47,742 nucleotides of DNA, taken from assembly GCA_003331305.1 (NCBI GenBank), contig QOQB01000011.1, forward strand, positions 1-47,742, given 5' to 3'. The notes below the pieces were generated by a model. That model was not told the origin of the DNA, did not search any database, and saw nothing but the letters and a program-made list of their open reading frames with translations. Every line of letters begins with the position of its first letter. The first letter of the stretch is position 1. The stretch is from Flavobacteriales bacterium (GTDB taxonomy: Bacteria > Bacteroidota > Bacteroidia > Flavobacteriales > Flavobacteriaceae). Of the stretch, positions 17,971 to 26,652 are shown piece after piece. Both the position numbers and the translations under genes were made by a program.

Positions 17971-19236
17971 ATGAACATACTTATTTTAGGCAATGGCGGT
18001 AGAGAGCATACCTTTTGTTGGAAGCTATCGCAAAGTCCGCAACAACCCACATTGTTTACCGCGCCCGGAAATGCGGGAACTGCAGCCTTAGGCACCAATT
18101 TACCCATCAGTCCAGCCGATTTTGAAGCCGTTGCCGAAGCGGTAACCAAACATCAAATTGACCTTATCGTAGTGGGGCCAGAAGCACCGCTAGTAGCAGG
18201 AATTCACGATTTTATTGCAACACATCCAACGCTAAGCCATATTCCTGTAATTGGTCCAAAACAACAAGCAGCGCAATTGGAAGGGAGTAAGGCTTACGCC
18301 AAAGCCTTTATGGAACGTCACAATATTCCCACAGCGCCGTACAAACAATTTACTGCCGATACGCTTTCAGAAGGACTGGCCTATTTGGAAACCATTCCTG
18401 CCCCTTATGTGCTAAAAGCAGACGGCCTTGCAGCAGGAAAAGGCGTATTAATTATTTACGATGTAGAAGAAGCCAAAGCAGCACTCACCGATATGTTGGC
18501 AAACAAAAAATTTGGTGCAGCAAGCGAGCAGGTCGTTATCGAAGGGTTTTTGGACGGTATCGAACTTTCGTGCTTTTTACTTACCGATGGCGAAGGTCAT
18601 GTAACCTTTCCGTTTGCCAAAGACTACAAACGCATTGGCGAAGGCGATACGGGTCTAAACACTGGTGGCATGGGTGCCGTTTCGCCAGTACCGTTTAACG
18701 ACGCTGTGTTTAAGCAAAAAATTGACGAACGCATCATACAACCCACACTCGAGGGGCTCAAAAAAGATAAGATCGATTTTGTAGGCTTTGTATTTATTGG
18801 GCTCATTCGCGTGGGCGATGATCCTTTTGTGATCGAATACAACGTCCGTATGGGCGATCCCGAAACGCAAGTGGTCTTGCCACGTATCGAGAACGATATG
18901 GTAGAGTTATTAGCTGCTACTGCCGAAAAACGTCTTGATAAAGTCTCCATACAAATACGTTCAGAAGCTGCTGCTACAGTAGTGGGTGTTTCAGGAGGCT
19001 ATCCAGAAGCCTATGAAAAAGGGAAGGAAATTACTGGCATTCCAACCGATGCGCTAATCTTCCACGCAGGAACCACGATGCATGACGGAAAGTTAGTAAC
19101 CAACGGCGGACGCGTATTGGCATCTACAGGTTTCGGAACAGATGTACACGATGCAATAGCAACAGCCTACAGCAGTCTCACAAACGTAGCGTTTGAAGGT
19201 TTGTATTTTCGTAAAGACTTAGGTTTCGATTTATAA
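17971..19236 (+). CDS. purD: Phosphoribosylamine-glycine ligase
   Basis: A 421-residue GAR synthetase, the second step of purine biosynthesis: ATP, glycine and phosphoribosylamine give GAR. The N-terminal domain starts with ILILGNGGREHTFCWKL, matching the family's GxGGREHA start, and has VVGPEAPLVAG. The ATP-grasp domain shows the KADGLAAGKGV lysine loop, IEGFLDGIELS and the metal-binding IEYNVRMGDPETQ. The C-terminal domain has the VSGGYP loop. Length is normal (Escherichia coli about 429). It is transcribed alone, and its last six bases overlap the convergent DUF6341-like gene. Confidence 0.97.
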   Translation: MNILILGNGGREHTFCWKLSQSPQQPTLFTAPGNAGTAALGTNLPISPADFEAVAEAVTKHQIDLIVVGPEAPLVAGIHDFIATHPTLSHIPVIGPKQQAAQLEGSKAYAKAFMERHNIPTAPYKQFTADTLSEGLAYLETIPAPYVLKADGLAAGKGVLIIYDVEEAKAALTDMLANKKFGAASEQVVIEGFLDGIELSCFLLTDGEGHVTFPFAKDYKRIGEGDTGLNTGGMGAVSPVPFNDAVFKQKIDERIIQPTLEGLKKDKIDFVGFVFIGLIRVGDDPFVIEYNVRMGDPETQVVLPRIENDMVELLAATAEKRLDKVSIQIRSEAAATVVGVSGGYPEAYEKGKEITGIPTDALIFHAGTTMHDGKLVTNGGRVLASTGFGTDVHDAIATAYSSLTNVAFEGLYFRKDLGFDL

Positions 19237-19458
19237 AAACGAGTGTGAAGTAGAGTCGCGATCCTCTTCATTGTTGTCGTTAAATTTCTTTAACTGACCC
19301 AACCAATAAAATAAGCCCGCAAAACCAATAAGCAAAAACAGCCAATTAAATGCATTGGCAAAAACCCAGCTTGTTAGCTCTAACTCGCGTAACATGTTTA
19401 GAGGGATAAAAAAAATTTCTTCAAATAGGTAAGCAATTGCTTCAAAAATGGCTTTCAT
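19231..19458 (-). CDS. DUF6341-like small flavobacterial membrane protein
   Basis: A 75-residue protein. The start at 19458 (MKAIFEAIAYLFEEIFFIPLNMLRELE) was chosen because it begins at a family-like N-terminus and lies 18 bases after a good promoter; the frame upstream to 19581 has no supporting signal. It has an amphipathic N-terminus, one clear membrane helix (WLFLLIGFAGLFYWLGQL) and an acidic tail ending HSFL. This pattern matches the flavobacterial DUF6341 family as I remember it, sometimes mislabelled as uracil phosphoribosyltransferase. Function is unknown. It overlaps the end of purD by six bases on the opposite strand. Confidence 0.75.
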   Translation of the reverse strand: MKAIFEAIAYLFEEIFFIPLNMLRELELTSWVFANAFNWLFLLIGFAGLFYWLGQLKKFNDNNEEDRDSTSHSFL

Positions 19459-19468
19459 AATCTTGGTT

Positions 19469-19507
19469 TTGCACCACAAAAATACACCTAAAATGGATGT
19501 GGTGCAA
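19469..19507. promoter_or_regulatory. Perfect inverted repeat overlapping a promoter (candidate operator)
   Basis: TTGCACCACA (19469-19478) and TGTGGTGCAA (19498-19507) are perfect 10-base inverted copies with 19 bases between. The left arm touches the -7 element (19477-19484) and the right arm contains the -33 TTG (19505-19507) of the minus-strand promoter. A dimeric regulator bound here would block that promoter and could affect the divergent one starting at 19514. A transcribed hairpin is less likely because the arms lie upstream of, or just at, the start of transcription. Confidence 0.55.
19477..19507 (-). promoter_or_regulatory. Promoter of the DUF6341-like gene
   Basis: On the minus strand TTG (19507-19505), a 20-base spacer and TATTTTTG (19484-19477) give both parts of the Bacteroidota consensus. 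The ATG at 19458 is 18 bases downstream. This is one of the two best promoters in the window. Confidence 0.7.
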
Positions 19508-19513
19508 GTTTCA

Positions 19514-19541
19514 TTGGCTTTTGGATTTTGACCTATCTTTG
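19514..19541 (+). promoter_or_regulatory. Promoter of the DUF4254-GT9 operon
   Basis: TTG (19514-19516), a 17-base spacer and TATCTTTG (19534-19541) fit the Bacteroidota consensus. The ATG at 19556 lies 14 bases downstream. It diverges from the promoter at 19477-19507, with six bases between the two -33 elements. Confidence 0.7.
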
Positions 19542-19555
19542 GCAAAAATTCACGC

Positions 19556-20161
19556 ATGACAAGCGCAGCCGCATTCACCATTTTTGAGCAGAGTATTCAC
19601 GCCTATCACATATTGGACTCCGTTGACCAACCCTTTGAAAATCCGTTCGATGTCCAAACCCTTGACCACTTGTTGTATCGCAAAAATTGGATTGATACCG
19701 TTCAATGGCATTTTGAAGATTTGATCCGCGAACCCAATATTGACCCTGTTGCCGCCTTAGAACTCAAACGCAAAATCGACGCATCGAATCAAGATCGCAC
19801 CGATACCGTGGAGTATATCGACAGCTATTTTTTACAGCATTTTAAAAATGTTTCCCCCCTTCACGACGCCACCATCAACACCGAAAGTCCTGCATGGGCT
19901 ATTGACCGACTTTCGATTTTAGCGCTTAAAATTTACCACATGCAAGAGGAAGCCAATCGCGCTTCTGCATCTGAAGAACACCGTGCCGCTTGTGCCGAAA
20001 AATTGGCTGTTTTGTTAGCGCAAAAAACAGATTTGTCTACCGCCATCGACCAACTATTAGCAGATATGGCCGAAGGACGAAAATACATGAAGGAATACAA
20101 GCAAATGAAAATGTACAATGATGAGTCGCTAAACCCAGTCTTGTATCAAAAAAACGCTTAA
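19556..20161 (+). CDS. DUF4254 protein
   Basis: A 201-residue, all-alpha, soluble protein with no signal. The patterns LYRKNWIDTVQWHFEDLIREPNIDP (residues about 41-65) and ALELKRKIDASNQDRTDTVEYID (67-90) match the Bacteroidota DUF4254 family as I recall it. Its stop codon shares a base with the ATG of the following GT9 glycosyltransferase, so the pair is translationally coupled. DUF4254 next to a heptosyltransferase-like gene is a familiar arrangement in flavobacteria and suggests a role in lipopolysaccharide core or other surface-glycan building (inference). It has its own promoter at 19514-19541. Confidence 0.82.
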   Translation: MTSAAAFTIFEQSIHAYHILDSVDQPFENPFDVQTLDHLLYRKNWIDTVQWHFEDLIREPNIDPVAALELKRKIDASNQDRTDTVEYIDSYFLQHFKNVSPLHDATINTESPAWAIDRLSILALKIYHMQEEANRASASEEHRAACAEKLAVLLAQKTDLSTAIDQLLADMAEGRKYMKEYKQMKMYNDESLNPVLYQKNA

Positions 20162-21201
20162 TGAAAGGCAAACACATCTTGGTGTTTCGTTTTTCCGCAC
20201 TTGGCGATGTCGCCATGTGTGTCCCTGTATTACGCTGCTTGTTACAAACCTATCCCGAACTTCAGATTACCATAGTCACCCGAAAACGTTTTGTGCCGCT
20301 GTTTGAGACATTGCCTAACGTGCAGTTTTTCACTCCCGATTTTATGGGTGAGCATAAAGGAATCGCAGGGTTGTATAGGCTATTTAAATCGCTGAAAAAA
20401 CTCCGCCCAACTGCCATTGCAGACCTCCACCAAGTGCTACGCACACAACTATTGATGCTGTATTTCCGTCCGTTGTTTTGGATAAAGCAAGCGCTCATAA
20501 ATAAAGGCAGGGCCGAAAAAAAACGGCTTACTCGACAAAAACCTAAAACCTTAGTACCACTACTCCCGCAAGTACACCGCTATGCGCAAGTGTTTGAGAA
20601 ACTGGGCTTCCCATTATCGTTAAGTGCGCACGAGTTTCCGCCGCGTCCAATATGCCCCAACACAGAAGCCTTGCAGTTAGCTGAAAACCGCAAGTGGATT
20701 GGCATCGCACCCTTTGCCGCGCACACAAATAAACAATATCCACTAGACCTGATGCAACAAGTAGTGGCGTTTTTACAACAAGAGCATCAAGTCATTTTGT
20801 TTGGGTTTGGAAAGGAAGAACATGCGCAATTAGACGTTTGGGCAAATGCTTACAAACATGTAGCAAACGCCACAGGCATATATGCCTTTGCGGCAGAATT
20901 GCGCCTTATCGCACAACTCGACCTTATGATTTCGATGGATTCGGCGAACGGACATTTGGCGGCAAACTACAACGTACCTGTGCTAACGCTTTGGGGCAAT
21001 ACGCACCCGTGTTTAGGATTTGCACCTTTTGAGCAGCCTCAAAAAAACAGCCTTACTCCCGACTTGACTGCATACCCGCTGCTGCCCACTTCTGTTTACG
21101 GCAACAAAAAGGTAAAAGGATATCAAGACGCCATGCGTAGTATTGCGCCTAAAACGGTTATTGAATTCGCACTGGAAGTATTGGGTGGGAAAATGCCCTG
21201 A
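20161..21201 (+). CDS. Glycosyltransferase family 9 (heptosyltransferase-like)
   Basis: A 346-residue GT-B fold enzyme of family GT9, whose best-known members add heptose to the lipopolysaccharide inner core on the cytoplasmic face. Visible features are the N-terminal ILVFRFSALGDVAMCVPVLR, where the Asp in SALGD is the family's catalytic-type residue, VTRKRFVPLF, and the C-terminal nucleotide-sugar site (IAPFAAHTNKQYPLDLM, MISMDSANGHLAANYNVPVLTLWGNTHP). It overlaps the DUF4254 stop by one base. The donor sugar cannot be fixed from sequence. Confidence 0.92.
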   Translation: MKGKHILVFRFSALGDVAMCVPVLRCLLQTYPELQITIVTRKRFVPLFETLPNVQFFTPDFMGEHKGIAGLYRLFKSLKKLRPTAIADLHQVLRTQLLMLYFRPLFWIKQALINKGRAEKKRLTRQKPKTLVPLLPQVHRYAQVFEKLGFPLSLSAHEFPPRPICPNTEALQLAENRKWIGIAPFAAHTNKQYPLDLMQQVVAFLQQEHQVILFGFGKEEHAQLDVWANAYKHVANATGIYAFAAELRLIAQLDLMISMDSANGHLAANYNVPVLTLWGNTHPCLGFAPFEQPQKNSLTPDLTAYPLLPTSVYGNKKVKGYQDAMRSIAPKTVIEFALEVLGGKMP

Positions 21202-21208
21202 AAAAATT

Positions 21209-21216
21209 TATATTTG
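21209..21216 (+). promoter_or_regulatory. Consensus -7 promoter element before the ABC exporter
   Basis: TATATTTG is an exact TAnnTTTG and lies 18 bases before the ATG at 21235. A TTG at 21181-21183 is 25 bases away, slightly long for a -33 element. It suggests the exporter genes are not simply co-transcribed with the GT9 gene 33 bases upstream. Confidence 0.5.
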
Positions 21217-21234
21217 TTAGCATAACCATCCCGA

Positions 21235-22704
21235 ATGCTACAGCACTTTTTGTATTTACAATGGAAGTCTTTTACACGCGGTGCGGGCTTTGCTACAGGC
21301 TTGGCGCAAAAAATCCTAATGGGCTTCGCTTGGATTTACTTTGCGGCAATATTTGCAAGCCTTGCGTTTGCAGCTTTTTGGGTGGTGCAAGATGACCTCG
21401 GTAAAGACCCATTGCCTTTCGTTAGCGGATATCTACTTTACGGTTTTGTATTTTGGATTGTGGCGCGTTACTTTTTACAAAAAATGCCTATCGTTCATAT
21501 ACAGCCGTTACTGATATTACCCGTCTCCAAAAAAAGAATTGTTCGTTTTGGTTTACTCAAAACCACGGTCAGTTTTTTTAATCTCAGCAACCTCTTCTTT
21601 TTTGTGCCCTTTGGTGTTATCCTTATACAACAAGAGTACAATTGGCCTGGCGTTGTAGGATGGTGGATTTCCATTGGTAGTATTATTCTAATGACCAATT
21701 TTTTAAACATTATGCTCAACAGTGTTGATCGTATTCTTGTTCTATTTGCGGTCTTACTAATTGGAGTTTATGCATTGCAATATTTTGAGATTTTTGACCT
21801 CACTGCATGGACTGCGCCCATTTTTATGGCAGCATACCACCAACCGCTTTTTTGCATAATTCCTCTTGTGTTATTGGGATTAATCTATCAGTGGAGCGTT
21901 ACCCACTTTAAAGACAAATTGATGTTAGATGGTGGAACGATACAGCCTAAAGCAGAAACACATCGTGCGGCTGACCTCAGTTGGTTAGATCGATTTGGTA
22001 GAACAGCTATTTTTTTGCGTAACGATATCCGACTGATTATCCGAAATAAGCGAGCACGCATGTCGGTTTGGATGGGTGTTGGCTTTTTGTTTTACGGGCT
22101 TATTTTTATGAGTGATATTTACAGCGGTTCGGCGATGACAGTGTTTGCTGGAATTTTTGTAAGCGGTGGTTTTTTGTTTGGTTTTGGGCAATATGTTCCC
22201 AGTTGGGACAGCAGCTACTACCCCCTTATGATGAGTCAAAATATCGCATACAAAGAATATTTGGCATCTAAATGGTGGCTGGTCGTTGTAGGCACTTTAA
22301 TAGGTATGGTATTGTCTAGTTTTTATGTGTTTTTTGGCTGGGAAATGTACTTGGCTATTTTGGCAGGTGGCATCTATAACTTGGGAATAAATGCATATTT
22401 GGTGCTGCTTTCGGGGGGGTATACACGCACACCCATAGATCTAACCACGAACAACAAAGCCTTTGGTGATAAACGGTCGTTTAATATAAAAACCCTTTTG
22501 CTAAGTATTCCAAAGCTTGTTGTTCCCATGTTTGTGTATTATGTGGGCGTACTCATACAAAGCAAATCCTTTGGGTTAATACTGGTTGCCCTTGTAGGTG
22601 TACTGGGATTTGCCTTCCGAAATTTGGTTTTTGGGTGGATAGAAAAAATATATCAAGAAGAAAAACACAAAACCCTAGAAGCGTATAAACAAAAGAACAC
22701 ATGA
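21235..22704 (+). CDS. DUF5687 ABC-type permease
   Basis: A 489-residue inner-membrane protein with roughly ten to twelve hydrophobic helices. The N-terminus MLQHFLYLQWKSFTRGAGF and the middle FGRTAIFLRNDIRLIIRNKRARM are typical of the Bacteroidota DUF5687 family, which serves as the membrane part of two-gene ABC transporters. Charged cytoplasmic loops separate two helix bundles. Its last four bases overlap the ATG of the ATPase gene (ATGA), which gives its partner. The cargo is unknown; position before porW/sprE is recurrent in flavobacteria as I recall it, but a functional link is not shown. Confidence 0.85.
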   Translation: MLQHFLYLQWKSFTRGAGFATGLAQKILMGFAWIYFAAIFASLAFAAFWVVQDDLGKDPLPFVSGYLLYGFVFWIVARYFLQKMPIVHIQPLLILPVSKKRIVRFGLLKTTVSFFNLSNLFFFVPFGVILIQQEYNWPGVVGWWISIGSIILMTNFLNIMLNSVDRILVLFAVLLIGVYALQYFEIFDLTAWTAPIFMAAYHQPLFCIIPLVLLGLIYQWSVTHFKDKLMLDGGTIQPKAETHRAADLSWLDRFGRTAIFLRNDIRLIIRNKRARMSVWMGVGFLFYGLIFMSDIYSGSAMTVFAGIFVSGGFLFGFGQYVPSWDSSYYPLMMSQNIAYKEYLASKWWLVVVGTLIGMVLSSFYVFFGWEMYLAILAGGIYNLGINAYLVLLSGGYTRTPIDLTTNNKAFGDKRSFNIKTLLLSIPKLVVPMFVYYVGVLIQSKSFGLILVALVGVLGFAFRNLVFGWIEKIYQEEKHKTLEAYKQKNT

Positions 22705-23402
22705 TTGATCTTACTTCACTTTCCAAAACCTATGGCGAACAAACCGTGCTTGACATAGAGCAACTCCACATTCCTACTGGACAAACTTTTGGGCTTGTGG
22801 GCAACAACGGTGCTGGAAAAACCACGCTTTTTAGTTTGATGTTAGACCTTATTGCCCCAACAACAGGAACGGTAACCAACAACGACATTGTAGTGCAAAA
22901 AAACGAAGGTTGGAAAGCCCATACCGCGGCTTTTTTAGATGAAAATTTTCTTATTGGCTACCTCACCCCGGAAGAATACTTTGTTTTCATTGGAGGTTTA
23001 CGTGGTATGAAAAAAGAAGACGTGCATACCTCGCTAAAACAATACATCGATTTTTTTCACGGCGAAGTACTGGGGCAAAAAAAATATATTCGGGATTTAT
23101 CTAAGGGAAACCAAAAAAAGGTGGGCATAGTGGGATCACTACTTTCCAATACGCCCTTGGTTATTCTAGACGAACCTTTTGCCAATTTAGACCCAACCAC
23201 ACAAATAAGGCTCAAGAATTTATTAAAAGAAGAAGCCAGTGCCACTGGAAAAACATTTCTAATTTCAAGTCACGATTTGCAGCACGTTACCGAAGTTTGT
23301 GACCGTATTGTAGTGCTTCACAAAGGAAAAGTGGTCCGTGACGAAAAGACCTCAACAGGTACACTTCAAGAATTAGAAGCCTTTTTTAGAGAGCAGCTAT
23401 AA
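22701..23402 (+). CDS. ABC transporter ATP-binding protein
   Basis: A 233-residue ABC ATPase. Walker A is GNNGAGKTT (about 34-42), the signature loop reads LSKGNQKKVGI instead of the common LSGGQ, Walker B is LVILDEPFANLDP, and the switch His lies in ISSHDLQHV. The KGNQKK signature is typical of the exporter-type ATPases that pair with simple two-gene permeases. It is coupled by a 4-base overlap to the DUF5687 permease upstream, with which it should form a complex at the inner membrane. Confidence 0.95.
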   Translation: MIDLTSLSKTYGEQTVLDIEQLHIPTGQTFGLVGNNGAGKTTLFSLMLDLIAPTTGTVTNNDIVVQKNEGWKAHTAAFLDENFLIGYLTPEEYFVFIGGLRGMKKEDVHTSLKQYIDFFHGEVLGQKKYIRDLSKGNQKKVGIVGSLLSNTPLVILDEPFANLDPTTQIRLKNLLKEEASATGKTFLISSHDLQHVTEVCDRIVVLHKGKVVRDEKTSTGTLQELEAFFREQL

Positions 23403-23453
23403 AATGTACATACTAAAGCGTTATTTTTTCAGTTTTTATCATAGGTTTATAGC

Positions 23454-25898
23454 ATGAAAAAAGCACTTCTTTTTTTTGGATTAATTGCGTTGGTAACTGC
23501 CTGTTCTACCAAAAAAAATAAAGCTCTCAATCGTGCTTACCACAGTACTACCTCAAAGTTTAATCCTCTTTTTAACGGCGAAGAAGCCTTGCGATACGGC
23601 ACTTTGGACATCACCCAAAAGTATCAAGATAATTATTGGTTGCGCCTATCTGTCCACCCATACGAACTACCCGATGCTTTTAGCGAAGAGGATACTCGTA
23701 ATGCATTTTTTGATAGAGCCGAAGAAAAAGCAACCCTGACCGTTCAAAAGCACTCCATGCTTATTGACGGAGAACAACACAATAAACAGATTACCAAAGC
23801 CTATTTACTTTTGGGAAAAGCGCGCTATTATAATGGTAGCTACTTGCAAGCTGTTGAGGCACTTACATATCTCATTAAAAACATGGGGGGCTCTGTAGAG
23901 GCCGTTGAAGCTGAACTATGGCGCGCGAAATGCTATTTGGAAATGGGGCAAGAAGCACGCGCCATAAGAGAGTTTACCAATATTGCACAGTCTGGAATTC
24001 TTTCCACCAAACAATATGCTGTTGCGCAAGCTGCCCTAACTGATGCATACTTAAGACAAGAAAAAGACAACTTGGCCACACAGCCACTGATACGTGCATT
24101 AGCTACCGAAAAGTCGACTACTAAGCGAGGGCGATATGCCTACTTGTTGGGGCAACTTTATGAAGCACTAGACTACCCCGACTCGGCAATTGTGGCCTAT
24201 CAACAGGTGCTGGATTTAAATCGTCGTGTTCCGCGAGAGTTGTGGATTCATGCGCGATTAGCGCAGCTAAAAAACAATTTGCCTAAAGACGAAGACACAC
24301 ATAAGGCCTATAAAAAATTACTGCGCAGCGACGAGGATCGCAGATTTAGGGATAAAACACATTACTTCTACGGTACTTATTTATTAAAAGAAGAGGATAC
24401 CCTAAATGCAGAAAAAGAGCTAACAGCATCATTAGAAACCGATACGCAAGACCGCTACTTAAAATCACTCATTTATGAGCAATTCTCAAGTAATCGCATA
24501 GACCAATTGGCATTTGTAATTGCAGGAGCCTATTTGGACAGCACCCTGCTTAATTTAAGTGATGGCACTCGGCGATATAGAAAATTAAAGCGCCAGCGAG
24601 ACAAGTTAGATGATATCATTACCTATGAAAAAACAATTGTGACTTCAGATAGTTTGCTGCGCTTAATAGCTATGCCACAAGAAGAACAAAAGCGACTTGT
24701 TGACAATTACATCATTCAGCTTAAAGCGGAAGACGCAAAAGCTAAAGCAGTCGCGTCATCTAAGGATGCTGGTTCTGCATTGCTAATGGGGAGTTTCTAT
24801 TTCTACAACAGCCGGCAGGTGGAAAACGGTATGCGTGATTTTCAGCGTGAGTGGGGAAAAATTGCTTTGGCCGATAATTGGAAGTACACCTCATCTGCTA
24901 CAAGTGGGTTTGCGTCGCCATCTACGGCTAAAGACACGTCGTCAAAGAATGAAGAAAACCCTGCGTACAATCCACAAACGTACTTAACGCAAATTCCACC
25001 ACCAGAAGCATTAGACAGTATTAGAGAGTTGCAACACGAAGCTTATTTCCAAGCAGGGTTGGCATATAAAGAGCAATACAACGTTCCGCAGACTGCTATT
25101 GACCGGTTTACGTCGCTGTTATCAGCTAATCCTAGCGAACGCTATCTACCGCCAACCTTGTATCATTTGTATAAATTAAACGCTAAGAACGATATTGAAC
25201 GGCGGGCATATGAAAACCAAATTTTAGAAAAATACCCAGAAAGTGATTATGCCAAAATGATTCAAAGCCCAACTGCTTTGGCGCAAACTAAAGAACAAAA
25301 TGAAGCCCTTTTGGCCGTTGCAAAAGAACTATTGGTCGAACAAGATTATTCCGCAATCATTTCAAAAAGTGAACAGCAAATTCCTCTGCTAACAGACAAA
25401 GCCCTTCAAGCGGAATGGGCCATGTTGCGAGCAATTTCATTTGGCAGGTTAGACGGACTTGATGCTTACAAGGAAGCGTTAACCTTTTTGGTTCAAACCT
25501 ATCCAAAAACCGAAAGTGCCGCTGAAGCAAAAGCACAACTAGACGGTTTTGAGGTATATAAAGACCTTGCTCCCAAAGAAAATGAAAAAGCAAAAATAGT
25601 ATTTGTGCGCACGGCTGAAGCTCATAAGCAGTCGGAGTTAGATCAACAATGGATAGAACAATGGATTGACTCGCAAGGAATTGGGGAGCGTTTACAAGTT
25701 TCAATAGATGTCTTTGATCGTAGCACAGAAACGTTGGTCATTCATGGATTTAGTTCAGAGTTAAGTGCCGTTGAAACGCGTAACTTAATGAGCATGAGCA
25801 ACCCTCGTTTGATGGAATCCAAAAATATTGTAGTTTTGACGTCCAATTATCGCAATGCACTTGTAAATAAACGCTTGGATCAATTGGAAAATAACTAG
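23454..25898 (+). CDS. porW: T9SS lipoprotein PorW/SprE (TPR)
   Basis: An 814-residue lipoprotein. The signal MKKALLFFGLIALVTAC ends in a lipobox (VTAC, Cys17). The following NKALNRAYHSTTSKFNPLFNGEEAL is the characteristic start of PorW (Porphyromonas) and SprE (Flavobacterium), proteins needed for type IX secretion and gliding. The rest is largely helical, with tetratricopeptide-like repeats (for example AYLLLGKARYYNGSYLQAVEAL, YAYLLGQLYEALDYPDSAIVAYQQV, AYFQAGLAYKEQYNVPQTAIDRF). It should sit in the periplasm anchored in the outer membrane. A secreted T9SS cargo is encoded at 35676-36497. Bactofilin follows after three bases. Confidence 0.9.
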   Translation: MKKALLFFGLIALVTACSTKKNKALNRAYHSTTSKFNPLFNGEEALRYGTLDITQKYQDNYWLRLSVHPYELPDAFSEEDTRNAFFDRAEEKATLTVQKHSMLIDGEQHNKQITKAYLLLGKARYYNGSYLQAVEALTYLIKNMGGSVEAVEAELWRAKCYLEMGQEARAIREFTNIAQSGILSTKQYAVAQAALTDAYLRQEKDNLATQPLIRALATEKSTTKRGRYAYLLGQLYEALDYPDSAIVAYQQVLDLNRRVPRELWIHARLAQLKNNLPKDEDTHKAYKKLLRSDEDRRFRDKTHYFYGTYLLKEEDTLNAEKELTASLETDTQDRYLKSLIYEQFSSNRIDQLAFVIAGAYLDSTLLNLSDGTRRYRKLKRQRDKLDDIITYEKTIVTSDSLLRLIAMPQEEQKRLVDNYIIQLKAEDAKAKAVASSKDAGSALLMGSFYFYNSRQVENGMRDFQREWGKIALADNWKYTSSATSGFASPSTAKDTSSKNEENPAYNPQTYLTQIPPPEALDSIRELQHEAYFQAGLAYKEQYNVPQTAIDRFTSLLSANPSERYLPPTLYHLYKLNAKNDIERRAYENQILEKYPESDYAKMIQSPTALAQTKEQNEALLAVAKELLVEQDYSAIISKSEQQIPLLTDKALQAEWAMLRAISFGRLDGLDAYKEALTFLVQTYPKTESAAEAKAQLDGFEVYKDLAPKENEKAKIVFVRTAEAHKQSELDQQWIEQWIDSQGIGERLQVSIDVFDRSTETLVIHGFSSELSAVETRNLMSMSNPRLMESKNIVVLTSNYRNALVNKRLDQLENN

Positions 25899-25901
25899 AA
25901 A

Positions 25902-26318
25902 ATGTTTTCAGAAAAAAAGCAGAGAAATATGGACTCAAGCAAAAACGCAGTAAAAATAAATTTTATTGAGCCTAACACACGTATAGTAGGTGAAATAGAA
26001 TCAAAATCAGATTTCCGCATCGACGGAACTCTAGAAGGGAAAATAAATACCTCGGGGCGTGTTGTTGTAGGTAAAGATGGAACTGTCCAAGGAGAAGTAC
26101 ATTGTGGCTACGCCGATATTATGGGTAACTTTAATGGTAAATTATTTGTGGACGGTTTGCTTACCATCAAATCTGATGGAATAATTCAAGGGCAAATTAC
26201 GGTAGGTAAACTAGCCGTAGAATCTGGCGCAACACTTAATGCCCAATGTAGTATGAAATCTGCTGCAGTAAAATCTATAGTTGATGAGGAGCCCAAAAAA
26301 GCAGAAAAAACGGCCTAA
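25902..26318 (+). CDS. Bactofilin (polymer-forming cytoskeletal protein)
   Basis: A 138-residue bactofilin. A short polar N-terminus (MFSEKKQRN) is followed by a right-handed beta-helix built from repeated Gly/Val/Ile strands: RIVGEIESKSDFRIDGTLEGKI, GRVVVGKDGTVQGEV, ADIMGNFNGKL and GLLTIKSDGIIQGQI. Bactofilins polymerise without nucleotide and serve as scaffolds for wall synthesis or polar complexes. The start at 25902 agrees with relatives that begin MFS-KK; an ATG at 25929 is also in frame. It begins three bases after porW/sprE and overlaps atpZ by 35 bases, so it probably belongs to the same transcript. Confidence 0.93.
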   Translation: MFSEKKQRNMDSSKNAVKINFIEPNTRIVGEIESKSDFRIDGTLEGKINTSGRVVVGKDGTVQGEVHCGYADIMGNFNGKLFVDGLLTIKSDGIIQGQITVGKLAVESGATLNAQCSMKSAAVKSIVDEEPKKAEKTA

Positions 26319-26502
26319 ATCTTGGGCGGTTTTAACGGGGCTAACCTTTCAAATGGGAGTTAGCTTATACTTCGCATCCCTAGCCGGTAAGGCATTGGAT
26401 GCCCGTTGGGAATCAGGTAAAACAATGACCCTTAGTTTGCTGATTTTAATATTAGCAGTAAACATTTACGGACTTATAAAGTTTCTAAATCGCTATAATT
26501 AG
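26284..26502 (+). CDS. atpZ: AtpZ/AtpI-like F-type ATPase assembly protein
   Basis: A 72-residue protein with a basic N-terminus (RSPKKQKKRPKSW) and two membrane helices (about 15-33 and 47-66), the AtpZ/AtpI architecture. These small proteins lie just before atpB and help c-ring assembly or magnesium uptake. The ATG at 26284 follows an in-frame TTG by one codon. The first 35 bases lie inside the bactofilin gene in another frame. Many flavobacteria have a further AtpI-like gene between atpZ and atpB; here the 150-base gap holds only the ATP synthase promoter. Confidence 0.85.
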   Translation: MRSPKKQKKRPKSWAVLTGLTFQMGVSLYFASLAGKALDARWESGKTMTLSLLILILAVNIYGLIKFLNRYN

Positions 26503-26599
26503 TATTGTAGTTTATTACGTAGATTCTATTTGTCTTAATAATTCTAAAACGATCCTATTTTTTTCCTCTTTAATGCTTTTTTTCTTTTTGTTAATAGTG

Positions 26600-26607
26600 T
26601 ACATTTG
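26600..26607 (+). promoter_or_regulatory. Consensus -7 promoter element of the ATP synthase operon
   Basis: TACATTTG followed by CAGC is an excellent match to the Bacteroidota -7 element, 45 bases before the atpB start. The upstream region is T-rich without a clear TTG at the right distance. It gives the ATP synthase genes their own promoter apart from porW-bactofilin-atpZ. Confidence 0.6.
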
Positions 26608-26652
26608 CAGCGTTTTAATTGAAGCAAGAGCTTTAGATACAAGACAATATAA

